Made by a program: the position numbers and the translations under genes. Shown piece after piece: positions 1 to 7,601 of a stretch of DNA of 34,763 nucleotides. The DNA is from Desulfobulbaceae bacterium (lineage in GTDB: Bacteria > Desulfobacterota > Desulfobulbia > Desulfobulbales > SURF-16): the NCBI GenBank assembly GCA_002868945.1, contig PKTX01000040.1, positions 58,902 through 93,664 on the forward strand. Reading direction: 5' to 3'. Each line of letters starts with the position of its first letter. Positions within the stretch are counted from its first letter, which is position 1. The notes below the pieces were generated by a model. That model ran no database searches. It was given only the letters and a program-made list of their open reading frames with translations, and was not told where the DNA came from.

Positions 1-551
1 ATTTTTTCGTCGCTACGAAAATAAAAATCCTCACATATGCCCGATATGCTGCGGTTTTTATTTTCTATGCTTTTCTAACTCGAACAAAAAATCTAATAAT
101 TCAAGATACCCTTGAATCATTATTCAAGAGACCTTTCTGTTACTATTAATGGCGTCGCAAGAGTTCCTTGTCTTCTGCCTTGTGGCGGCATCGCGGCGGC
201 CTGGGCGTATCATCTGTACGCTGCCGCGCCCTGCGCGTCGCCACTCCCTATCCTTGTATATCAAGAAATATTTATTGTCAAAACAGAATGTTATAATGCC
301 CGAAACAGAGTATGGCAGGTCCGTGTTTGGCAAACAAGCTGTCCGGCCGGCACTGCCGTGGCGACCGGTCTTATGGTATGAGTCGCCTTGAGCCAAAAGG
401 TTTCAGAAACTCTTTGTGCGGTTTTGGCAGGGCCGCCCTGGGGGGAGAATCGAGGCGCCGCCATGTCAGGGTCGGGTACGGTCGGAAGAAAGAGGAGGCA
501 GGGGCACGCCGGAGAAAGCGGTGAGTCGGCCGTGGTGCCGGGCCGGCATTC
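1..551. other. Non-coding region downstream of gspN
   Basis: I see no convincing gene here. The short open frames overlap each other on both strands, lack ribosome binding sites and have no recognisable domain. The first 90 bases are AT-rich and hold a nested palindrome (listed separately), while the rest is GC-rich. A TATAAT at 292-297 on the plus strand has a TTGTCA only 11 bases upstream, which is too close for a standard promoter. A CAGGGC-C-GCCCTG palindrome lies near 429-441 with no T-run after it, so I cannot name a clear terminator for the secretion operon. Confidence 0.6.
17..65. repeat. Nested palindrome in an intergenic repeat
   Basis: The outer arms GAAAATAAAAA (17-27) and TTTTTATTTTC (55-65) are exact reverse complements. 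CC (29-30) can pair with GG (53-54), and an inner CATAT (34-38) pairs with ATATG (44-48). The flank at 55-86, read on the minus strand, matches 15369-15400 on the plus strand at 28 of 32 positions. I infer a REP-like dispersed repeat. It lies about 490 bases beyond gspN, so a terminator role is possible but less likely. Confidence 0.6.
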
Positions 552-1442
552 CTATTGTACGACGGGATGGGCCAGGGTGCCGCCAAGTTTCAGTTCATGA
601 TGACCGGCCGCTGTTGGTCGGGCAACAAGCTCAAGAAGGCCTACCAGCAAGGGATCGGTGGTATCGGCCGGCACTATGCGGGCCTGCAGGGAGAAGCGGC
701 TGGCCGGGGCATGCTGCTGGTTGAGCAGTAATCTGCCGTTACCCTTTACGGCAAATTGGCCACCCTCTGCGGCAAGGCTGTCCATTGCAAAGGTGGTGCC
801 CGTGCCTGTTATATGCACGGAAATATCCCCCAGGGCAATATCCTGCTGCCGCCCTTCCATGCCGCGCAGGGTGACGTTGCTCAAGTGCAGGGCGAGTTCA
901 CTGCCGGTGTCCCGACGCAGGGGCAGGCTGCCGTGGCCCCGGGCCTGCACGAGCCGGCCGCTCAGGCGCAGTTGCGAATCGGCGCGCACCGGCAGGTCCA
1001 GGCTCAGGTTCGAGGCCGTCATGGACATGCTGCCGTCACGCCGGAACTCGGCCAGCAGCTCGCCATGCATCGCTTCGACTCGGCAGCGGAGCGTGGGGTT
1101 TAGGGACAGCAAGGAGAGCCATGCCGGTGTAATTTCCAGAGAGTTGAGCCGAATCGGTGGCCAGTTGCCTGTAGTGGGTTGGATGGTCAGGTCTGTGCCG
1201 CGCATACGATGGGGGGGCCACAGCTCCAGGTGGCGGGCGCTGATTTTGACACGACCACGGTTTTCTGCTTCGGCGAGCAGACGTTTCTCCAGGGCAGCGC
1301 CGGGAAAGGAGAGGGCCAGGCCAATGAGCAGACCAGCGCTAAAGAACAGCAGACCGATCAAAAGCCGCGTTGCCTTGCCGCCGGAGCCGGCCTGCGGCCC
1401 TGTCATCCCTTGGCTGCCCTGTTGGCCGAAGAGGCCTTTCAT
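552..1442 (-). CDS. gspN: Type II secretion system protein GspN
   Basis: This 296-residue protein is the last gene of the secretion operon. It has a short cytoplasmic N-terminus, one hydrophobic segment at about residues 26-48 (signal anchor), and a beta-rich periplasmic remainder, as in GspN, an accessory inner-membrane component of the type II secretion machine whose exact role is unclear and which many systems lack. The assignment rests on its position after gspM and this layout, since the family diverges strongly in sequence. Its ATG overlaps the gspM stop as ATGA, and a GGAG sits about 6 bases upstream inside gspM, so translation is probably coupled. The stop is a TAG at 552-554. Confidence 0.85.
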   Translation of the reverse strand: MKGLFGQQGSQGMTGPQAGSGGKATRLLIGLLFFSAGLLIGLALSFPGAALEKRLLAEAENRGRVKISARHLELWPPHRMRGTDLTIQPTTGNWPPIRLNSLEITPAWLSLLSLNPTLRCRVEAMHGELLAEFRRDGSMSMTASNLSLDLPVRADSQLRLSGRLVQARGHGSLPLRRDTGSELALHLSNVTLRGMEGRQQDIALGDISVHITGTGTTFAMDSLAAEGGQFAVKGNGRLLLNQQHAPASRFSLQARIVPADTTDPLLVGLLELVARPTAAGHHELKLGGTLAHPVVQ

Positions 1443-1975
1443 TGCTTTCTCCGGAACAGCGAAATGGTCATGGCCATGTCCAGTTGCGATTTATCGTCAA
1501 AACGTTGTTTGATCTGGAGATTTTTTGCCAGCATGTGGACCGGCGCGCCTTCGACCCCCTGCAAGAGGCGGACGACGTCCTGCAGGGAAAGCTTCTCAAA
1601 TTTGAGATCTATGTTTTCAATAACGATTTCCCCCTGGATCTGGGCAGGCTGGGGACGAATGGCCAGGATCTTTTGGCGGCTGCCGGCCTTGGTGGCGATA
1701 TCCTCGGCCAGGGCCAGGGAGGAGGTTGCGGTTGCCGGGGCCAATTTGGCCTCTGCCCGCTGCATACTGTTGCGCAGGGCTTGATATTCGGCCTGCACCT
1801 CTCTCAGTTCCTGTAGCTGCAGGCGTTTGGCGGCAATACTTTTATCGGCGCGCTGCATGGCCTTGGCGTACGGTTGCAGGATGCCGTAAAAAAGTGCCAC
1901 GGCCAGGAGGAAGAGAAGGCCGGCCCCGAGAAAGATTTTTTCACGCTGTTCCAGCTGGTCAATATGGCTGATCAT
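1439..1975 (-). CDS. gspM: Type II secretion system protein GspM
   Basis: This small bitopic inner-membrane protein (178 residues) partners GspL in the assembly platform. The sequence shows a charged cytoplasmic N-terminus, one membrane segment at about residues 15-34, a coiled-coil-like stretch rich in Lys, Glu and Gln (about 38-75), and a C-terminal ferredoxin-like periplasmic region containing the segment LSLQDVVRLLQGVE, typical of the GspM/PilO class. The start overlaps the gspL stop by four bases (ATGA), and an AGAGGA ribosome binding site lies about 9 bases upstream within gspL. The length is normal for the family. Confidence 0.9.
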   Translation of the reverse strand: MISHIDQLEQREKIFLGAGLLFLLAVALFYGILQPYAKAMQRADKSIAAKRLQLQELREVQAEYQALRNSMQRAEAKLAPATATSSLALAEDIATKAGSRQKILAIRPQPAQIQGEIVIENIDLKFEKLSLQDVVRLLQGVEGAPVHMLAKNLQIKQRFDDKSQLDMAMTISLFRRKQ

Positions 1976-3369
1976 CGGCTTGTTTCCTCTCCGACAAGGT
2001 GCAAGATAAGACGAAAGTTGATTTTGTTTGCCGCCGGCGTCATCTGCGCCTCGGCAATCTGTACTTTCGTAAAGAGGGGTGAGGCGGCCAGGTGCTCGCT
2101 GATCCGATTGACGGATTCAAAGGATTCGGCATGACCTCTCAGGCGCACTTCCTCCAGGCTATAGCCCAGTTCCGTGATCACCACCCGGGCAGTGTCCGGT
2201 AGGGCAGAGACGCTTTTCAGAACCGCCAGGGCACCGGGCGACGAGCCGCCGATCAGGGCACTGCGGGTGCGGAGATCCTTGAGGGCGCTTTGCATCTGCA
2301 GGGGGATATCCACTATCCTGTCCGCATCAGGAAAGGTCTGACGATAGATCTTCACCATGCTTTGCTGCAGCGTGTCGATCTGCACTGTTTTGGTGTGGTA
2401 ATTGAGAACGGCGCTGCCGGTCAGGGTGGTAAGGATCAGACAGAGAAGGCAGGCCATGGCAATAAGGGATTTTTTGATCTTCTGCCACTCGCCCTTGAGG
2501 GCAAAGGGGCCTCGGCGAAAGTTGAAGGAGTGCTGCTCCCGGTTGGTGGCGGCCCTGAGGGCCAGGCTTGCCGCGGCAATGTATGCCTCGGGGATTTCCT
2601 CCCCGGCCAGACGCAGGGCAAGTTTCTCCACGCTATGCCCCTGTCGCCCGAGGCGCCGGAGCATCTCGTCATCCACTGCCGTGCCGGTAACATAAACCGG
2701 TACATCTGGTTGGCCGGCCTTCACCAGCAGGGCTCTGATTTCCCTTTCTATGTAGGCAATGCGCTCAGCAACGCCCAGGTCGGTGGTGCCCGGCAGGAGA
2801 CGATAGTCAACCGGTTGACCGGCCAGGAGCAGGGAGATGGTGGTTTCGACCTCGCCGGCAGAGACGAGGATGCCGTCGCTCAGGCGGCCGCCCAGTCCGG
2901 AGATCAGGGCAAAGGGTTGCAGGTCAAGAATATGCAGGGGAAGGGCCGCCCTGTCGGCCGGCTCCAGGATGGCGCGGACAGATTGCGTGGGCACGGCCGC
3001 GGCACTGACTCGGGCCGGGCCATCCTTGTCCAGGCAGAGATAGCGTACCGCCAGGGCGCACTCCTCTACTGCCAGGGGAATCTGCATGTTGATTTCATGC
3101 GGCAGGGCGGCGGAGATTTTTTTCTTGTCGTGAAAGGGAAATTGCAGTTCCCTGACATAGGCGGTCTTGGCCGGCAGGGCAGCGGCCAGACGGTCACTGA
3201 TGCGGAATTCACCGCGCCACTTCTCCTGCAGCTCCGTCAACTGTTGCAGGAGGTCTTCCCGGCCGCTTTCCAGCAGCTCTACTTCGCGTAATTGCCCCTT
3301 GTCGTAGGCAAGGACGCAAAGCCGCGTCCGGCCGGGGGCAATATCCAGTCCCAAAAAACGTTTCATCAT
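1972..3369 (-). CDS. gspL: Type II secretion system protein GspL (PilM-like)
   Basis: GspL links the cytoplasmic ATPase GspE to the inner-membrane platform. The 465-residue protein opens with an actin-like/PilM-type fold (FLGLDIAPGRTRLCVLAYD at residues 5-23). A single membrane segment follows at about residues 305-328 and then a periplasmic ferredoxin-like domain containing ITELGYSLEEVRLRGHAES. The N-terminal domain should bind GspE and the periplasmic part GspM. It starts 5 bases after gspK, with AAGGTGG across the gspK stop as a possible ribosome binding site. A second ATG follows directly (ATGATG), so the start could shift by one codon. Confidence 0.92.
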   Translation of the reverse strand: MMKRFLGLDIAPGRTRLCVLAYDKGQLREVELLESGREDLLQQLTELQEKWRGEFRISDRLAAALPAKTAYVRELQFPFHDKKKISAALPHEINMQIPLAVEECALAVRYLCLDKDGPARVSAAAVPTQSVRAILEPADRAALPLHILDLQPFALISGLGGRLSDGILVSAGEVETTISLLLAGQPVDYRLLPGTTDLGVAERIAYIEREIRALLVKAGQPDVPVYVTGTAVDDEMLRRLGRQGHSVEKLALRLAGEEIPEAYIAAASLALRAATNREQHSFNFRRGPFALKGEWQKIKKSLIAMACLLCLILTTLTGSAVLNYHTKTVQIDTLQQSMVKIYRQTFPDADRIVDIPLQMQSALKDLRTRSALIGGSSPGALAVLKSVSALPDTARVVITELGYSLEEVRLRGHAESFESVNRISEHLAASPLFTKVQIAEAQMTPAANKINFRLILHLVGEETSR

Positions 3370-3374
3370 GCCGC

Positions 3375-4340
3375 TTAATCCACCTTGATCAAGAGAAGGG
3401 TATTGTCTCGTTTGTCTACTTCCGCGACAAGCCGTTGCTTGCCATCGGCAATGCTCCCTTCCGAGGTAATACGGTAAAAGGAGCTCGTTGTCGTCAGTTG
3501 ATGCTGGTTGGCCAGGCTTTTCAGGACGCTGTAGGTCCGGTTCGGCAGAAGATCGGCCAGTTCGCTGATGCTTTTTATGGGTGCCTGCTCTCTTCTTTCG
3601 ATCAGGGTGGCGGCGACCTCTTTGCTGATCAGGCTGTCAAGGGACATCAGCACCTTGTCGCTGGCCGTGTTGATATTAATGCGCGTATCACCGTTGACTG
3701 TCAGGTGCGGCGCGGCGATCTCCACCACTTGTCGCGTAAATCCCCGCACCAGCAGAAGTTCCTCAAGGCTGTCAAGGGGACCGTTCTTGCAGGAGGAGGG
3801 CGACTGGCCATGCTGATATGCAGGGTTTTCCGCGCCCACCACCGGGATGTTCAGGTTGTCGGTCCGGATGAGCTGATAGGGGTCGTCGTCCTCATCCAAC
3901 CAATCAATAAGGGCTGCGGTCAATTCGGCCGGATCAGCCAGGTGCTCAATGCCAAGGGCCGCAAAGAAGCGATAGAAACGATCCACCACAAAGGCCTGGG
4001 CATTATTCTGCCGGACCAGTTCATTAATGGCAAGTCTGCCGTTTAAATCCTCAATGGCAATGGAAACCGCTCCCTCTGCCGCCGGGTAGTTGATAATCTC
4101 CTGTGCCCATCTCTCATGCCTGGAGTCGTAGGCGTTGCCATCCTCCTGGAGAAACATGCGACCGGCTGTTATGCCGCCCCGGGCCAGGTAATAGGCACGG
4201 GTCCGGTCACGGAATGTTTCCGTCAGTCGCAGGTCCACCAGGGTGGAGAAGGCCAGCTCCAAGGTCAGGGTGGTGAGCAGGGCAACAATGACCAGTACCA
4301 CCAGCAGGGCCATTCCTTTCTGGCCGCCGGCCGCCGTCAT
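3375..4340 (-). CDS. gspK: Type II secretion minor pseudopilin GspK
   Basis: GspK is the large minor pseudopilin that caps the pseudopilus tip with GspI and GspJ. The prepilin motif is KGMALLVVLVIVALL near residue 8. Like other GspK proteins it lacks the usual Glu at position +5 of the mature chain. The 321-residue length and helical alpha domain, with a DINTA-like segment (ININTASDKVLMSL) resembling a helix-hairpin-helix, are typical. The ATG overlaps the gspJ stop as ATGA, with GGGAG 8 bases upstream. Processing needs the prepilin peptidase GspO, which is not in the window. Confidence 0.95.
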   Translation of the reverse strand: MTAAGGQKGMALLVVLVIVALLTTLTLELAFSTLVDLRLTETFRDRTRAYYLARGGITAGRMFLQEDGNAYDSRHERWAQEIINYPAAEGAVSIAIEDLNGRLAINELVRQNNAQAFVVDRFYRFFAALGIEHLADPAELTAALIDWLDEDDDPYQLIRTDNLNIPVVGAENPAYQHGQSPSSCKNGPLDSLEELLLVRGFTRQVVEIAAPHLTVNGDTRININTASDKVLMSLDSLISKEVAATLIERREQAPIKSISELADLLPNRTYSVLKSLANQHQLTTTSSFYRITSEGSIADGKQRLVAEVDKRDNTLLLIKVD

Positions 4341-5056
4341 GGCGCTGTCTCCCTGCCGGGCAGCTCAAGGGTGGTCAGAAAGGGGACGCCCTCCGGCGTA
4401 TCGTCGGCAAGGCGCAGGCTGACTTCAATCAGATCCGGCAAGCCGCCTGCCGTTGCATCCCATTCGTCGTGCCAGGTGCCGGCGGCATAAAAGCGCATTT
4501 TAAAAAGGCGGATGCCGGGGGCCAGCCGCAGAGCAGTGGCTCTTGCCTCGTTATCCCTCCGGCCCAGCAGCGCTTCTTCCGAACGCATCAAGACGTTGTC
4601 GCCGTCATTGGCCCGGTGATCCTTTTCAACGGTGTAGCGCACCAGGGCAAGGCCGGCGGCTTCATTGCCGGCCGGTGACACCGTTGTGGTGTTCAACTCA
4701 AAAAAGAAAAGGCCATTGCCCTGTTCTCCGCCCCGGAGATGGGCGGCGCGGCCCGGCGTGCCCAGGGCGGCGCCATGGATTTCCCGGCTGAGGCGATCAA
4801 TAATGATGCGAGCCCGATGATATGCCGCACTGCTTTTATCAAGGCGTTCCTTGGCACCGCTGACGGATGAAAAAACGCTGTAAACGGCGGATAACACTAT
4901 GGCAATGATGGCGATTGACACCAGGACCTCAATCAGGGTGAAGCCCGCTGCCGTGCGGCCATGTTCTCCCGGGCCGGGCCGTTGAAAAAGGAGGGCGTTT
5001 GTCTCTTTTTTCAAGGGGCGCTCAAAAGATAAAGGAGGTGATATCCACCGATTCAT
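4337..5056 (-). CDS. gspJ: Type II secretion minor pseudopilin GspJ
   Basis: This is a minor pseudopilin of the tip complex. The prepilin peptidase motif AAGFTLIEVLVSIAIIAIV carries the conserved Glu at +5, followed by a GspJ-type globular domain rich in Arg and acidic residues. From the ATG at 5056 the leader before the cleavage Gly is unusually long (about 37 residues) and the gene overlaps gspI by 35 bases. A TTG near 5019, just after the gspI stop, would shorten the leader to about 23 residues. I cannot decide between them, because the ATG has an AGAGG about 10 bases upstream. Its stop overlaps the gspK start. Confidence 0.92.
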   Translation of the reverse strand: MNRWISPPLSFERPLKKETNALLFQRPGPGEHGRTAAGFTLIEVLVSIAIIAIVLSAVYSVFSSVSGAKERLDKSSAAYHRARIIIDRLSREIHGAALGTPGRAAHLRGGEQGNGLFFFELNTTTVSPAGNEAAGLALVRYTVEKDHRANDGDNVLMRSEEALLGRRDNEARATALRLAPGIRLFKMRFYAAGTWHDEWDATAGGLPDLIEVSLRLADDTPEGVPFLTTLELPGRETAP

Positions 5057-5441
5057 TGTTCTTTTCCTCTCCCCAATAGACCGTCACCGTGATCATGCGG
5101 ACACCGGCAAGCTCCGTGGTGGAATATGCAAGGCGCCAACCATAGCTGTTGAAAGGTTCGGCAAAAAGACCCTCACTCTTTGCTCCTGCCTGCCATGCCG
5201 CCTGGCCGGCGCTCTCAACCTCAGCCATTTTATGCTGGGCCAGCATGGTTGCCTGGGTGATTTTCCGCAGACGCTGGTGAACATCAATGGCGCGGTTGTT
5301 CAGCGCCATGAGCGCCACCAGGCTGATACTGACTATGGCCAGGGCGATCAACACCTCCAGCAGGGAAAAACCGGCTGCCCCGGCTGGCGCGGCACTGCCA
5401 TGACGGCGGTTGGCCGCTGTTGTGGTGATCCTCTGGCTCAT
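5022..5441 (-). CDS. gspI: Type II secretion minor pseudopilin GspI
   Basis: This 139-residue minor pseudopilin has the prepilin motif AAGFSLLEVLIALAIVSIS after a basic leader of about 24 residues, followed by the short GspI-type globular domain (LAQHKMAEVES, then FNSYGWRLAYSTTEL). In the family it seeds the pseudopilus tip with GspJ and GspK. The ATG shares one base with the gspH stop (TAATG). The ribosome binding site is weak (AAAGG about 14 bases away), which fits translation coupled to gspH. Confidence 0.94.
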   Translation of the reverse strand: MSQRITTTAANRRHGSAAPAGAAGFSLLEVLIALAIVSISLVALMALNNRAIDVHQRLRKITQATMLAQHKMAEVESAGQAAWQAGAKSEGLFAEPFNSYGWRLAYSTTELAGVRMITVTVYWGEEKNNESVDITSFIF

Positions 5442-5962
5442 TACTGTTGGCGCTTGCCTTTAAAAATTTCCGTGGAACCGGTGAGCGGGTTGACGTGCAG
5501 GGTAAGGGTGTACTCCTTGGCGTCGCTCAGCTCGATGATGGTTTCTTCCATCCAGCCGCTCGGATGAATCCGTACCGTAACTTGTCCTGCTGTAAAGCGG
5601 CCGCGGCCGGGCAGCTGCAGGGCGCTGAAGCGGACCTGGTCGGCCAGGTATGTCTCCGTGCTCCATCTGCCCATCTCCAGCAGATTGCCGTCGCCATCCA
5701 GGCGGTGGGCCAGGAAGAAAGAGTGGTCCAGATCGTAGAGCACTTGGTGCTCCCGGCCGGTCAAGACCGCCTCATTGAACAGGTATTTGATGGTCCCTGA
5801 TACTTTTCGGGCCGATCGTTGGACGTTGTGGCGACTGGTACCGGAAAAAACAGGCAGAGTCAGCAGCGCGAAAAGGCTGATCAGCAGAAGGACCAGTGCC
5901 AGCTCAATCAGGGTGAAGCCCCTTTGTCTAGTCCAGTTCCCAGTTGTTGATGTCCGCCTCAA
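5441..5962 (-). CDS. gspH: Type II secretion minor pseudopilin GspH (TTG start)
   Basis: This minor pseudopilin has the motif QRGFTLIELALVLLLISLFA and a GspH-type C-terminal beta domain. There is no ATG in a suitable place. The frame could begin at a TTG at 6010, but that overlaps gspG by 83 bases. I prefer the TTG at 5962, which has GGGAGG about 9 bases upstream, gives a leader of about 15 residues and leaves only a 35-base overlap with gspG. With the upstream TTG the protein has 189 residues, with the preferred start 173. The weak start codon and coupling to gspG may keep the minor pseudopilin far less abundant than GspG; that is inference. Confidence 0.9.
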   Translation of the reverse strand: MRRTSTTGNWTRQRGFTLIELALVLLLISLFALLTLPVFSGTSRHNVQRSARKVSGTIKYLFNEAVLTGREHQVLYDLDHSFFLAHRLDGDGNLLEMGRWSTETYLADQVRFSALQLPGRGRFTAGQVTVRIHPSGWMEETIIELSDAKEYTLTLHVNPLTGSTEIFKGKRQQ

Positions 5963-6368
5963 AACCTTCGCCTCCCTGTTCCCCGTCCGCGCCTCTGGAG
6001 ATGAGGTCAAAATCCTTGCTGTGCGTACCGGGGGAGATATAGAGATATGGAGTGTTCCAGGGATCCAGGGGAACCTTCCGCAAATAACCGCCTTCCGGGA
6101 ATTTTTCGGGGATGCGACCTTGTGTCGGTTTCTTCACCAGGGCCTCGAGCCCCTGCTCAGTCGAGGGGAAGAAACCGTTGTCCAGCTTGAAGAGCCCCAG
6201 TGATTGTTCGAGGCCTTTTATGTCCATTTGCGCCTTGGTGACCTTGGCCTGGTCGGGCCGATCAAGCAACCTGGGTACGACAATGGCAGCTAATATTCCC
6301 AGGATGACAACGACAACCATGATCTCAATGAGGGTAAAGCCGCGATTATCAGAATAAAGATGTTTCAT
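5928..6368 (-). CDS. gspG: Type II secretion major pseudopilin GspG
   Basis: GspG is the main subunit of the pseudopilus that drives substrates through the secretin. The leader MKHLYSDNRG is cut before FTLIEIMVVVVILGILAAIV, with Glu at +5. The C-terminus has the family's calcium-site loop (SRGADGEQGGEG, then ADINNWEL). An in-frame TTG lies 9 bases upstream, but the ATG at 6368 is preferred because AAGGAG sits 9 bases before it and the leader then has a normal length (146 residues in all). It follows gspF by 18 bases and overlaps gspH. Confidence 0.97.
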   Translation of the reverse strand: MKHLYSDNRGFTLIEIMVVVVILGILAAIVVPRLLDRPDQAKVTKAQMDIKGLEQSLGLFKLDNGFFPSTEQGLEALVKKPTQGRIPEKFPEGGYLRKVPLDPWNTPYLYISPGTHSKDFDLISRGADGEQGGEGFEADINNWELD

Positions 6369-6386
6369 ACAATTCAACTCCTTTGC

Positions 6387-7601
6387 TTAAAATCCCTGGC
6401 TTACTTGAAAAATAGGCAGCAGAATGGCCAGTACAACAAAACCGACCACCGTGCCCATGAGCAGAATGATCAATGGTTCAAGAAGGGCGAGCAGGCCGGT
6501 AATAGCCATATCGGTTTGATGTTCGTAGGTCTCGGCAACCCGCATGAGCATCTCTTCCAACCGGCCGCTTTTTTCACCGGCCGCAGTGACCTGTGCCAGC
6601 ATGGCAGGAAAGACGGCGCTTTCCTTGAGGGTTGCGGCCAGGGAACCACCATCCCGGACGCTGCGGCAGGCGGTGACAATGGCGCTGTGAAGCACCTGGT
6701 TTTTCAGGAGCTCGCCGGAGATCTGCATGGCCATGAGCAGCGGCACACCGCTATGCAGCAGGGTGGCCAGGGTTCTGGAAAACCAGGCGGTGGCCATGAG
6801 GAGGTGCAGGCGTCCGTAGAGCGGCAGGCGAAGCAGTATCTCATCTGTCTTGAGGCGGCCCGCGTCTGTGGCCCGGTAACGCAGCAGAGCCGCGGTGCCT
6901 GCCGCGATGATTGCGGCGATCAGCCACCACCAGCCGGCCAGGACCTCGGTGGCGGAGATGAGCAGGCGGGTCGGCCAGGGCAGGGCCATGTTCATGTCAT
7001 GCAGCATGCGGGTTATCTTGGGAACCACAAAGGTGAACAGAAAAATGAGCACCCCGGCACCGACCACGGTCATGAGCACCGGATAGGCCAGGGCCGCCTG
7101 AATCCGTGATCTGATGCGGGCCTGGTTTTCCAGAAAATCGGCAAGACGCTGCAGGGTCCGGTCCAGGGTGCCGCTGTTTTCGCCGACATGCACCATGCTG
7201 ATGAACAGGTCCGGGAAGATGGCGCCTTGGCCGGCCAGGGCGTCATGGAGGCTGCCTCCCTCCATGACCTCTTCCCGGATGGCAGCAAGGGCGTGGCTCA
7301 GGATTGCCTGGTCCGTCTGTTCGGCGACCGTGGCCAAGGTCTCGTCAAGGGGCAAACCAGCGCTGAGCAGGGTGGCCATCTGGCGGGTTGCAGAGGCCAG
7401 GTCTGCGGCGGCAACGTGACGCCGCCGGAAAGACCAGGGGATTTTCCCCTTGCGGCTGTCCGGCACTGTTTCATGGAGATCCGTGGGGAAAATTCCCTGT
7501 TGCCGCAGTTTTTTGGCAACGGCCTGGCGGCCCGGCCCGTCGATCGTGCCGCTGACCTTGCCGCCCTTGGCGTTGAGCCCCCAATACTCAAAGAGCGACA
7601 T
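6387..7601 (-). CDS. gspF: Type II secretion inner-membrane platform protein GspF
   Basis: GspF is the polytopic core of the assembly platform, working with GspE and GspL to extend the pseudopilus. The 404-residue sequence has two GspF cytoplasmic repeats (LATATRQMATLL-like and TLATLLHSGVPL-like blocks) and three hydrophobic segments at about residues 170-195, 215-240 and 375-398. The start FEYWGLNAKGGKVSGTIDG is typical. The ATG shares its A with the gspE stop (TGATG). A strong AAGGAGG lies 7 bases upstream inside gspE, so the two should be made in balance. Confidence 0.96.
   Translation of the reverse strand: MSLFEYWGLNAKGGKVSGTIDGPGRQAVAKKLRQQGIFPTDLHETVPDSRKGKIPWSFRRRHVAAADLASATRQMATLLSAGLPLDETLATVAEQTDQAILSHALAAIREEVMEGGSLHDALAGQGAIFPDLFISMVHVGENSGTLDRTLQRLADFLENQARIRSRIQAALAYPVLMTVVGAGVLIFLFTFVVPKITRMLHDMNMALPWPTRLLISATEVLAGWWWLIAAIIAAGTAALLRYRATDAGRLKTDEILLRLPLYGRLHLLMATAWFSRTLATLLHSGVPLLMAMQISGELLKNQVLHSAIVTACRSVRDGGSLAATLKESAVFPAMLAQVTAAGEKSGRLEEMLMRVAETYEHQTDMAITGLLALLEPLIILLMGTVVGFVVLAILLPIFQVSQGF

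Noticed and set aside
124-396. Overlapping small open frames on both strands near the left edge
   Set aside because: They overlap each other, lack ribosome binding sites and have mixed composition with no domain.
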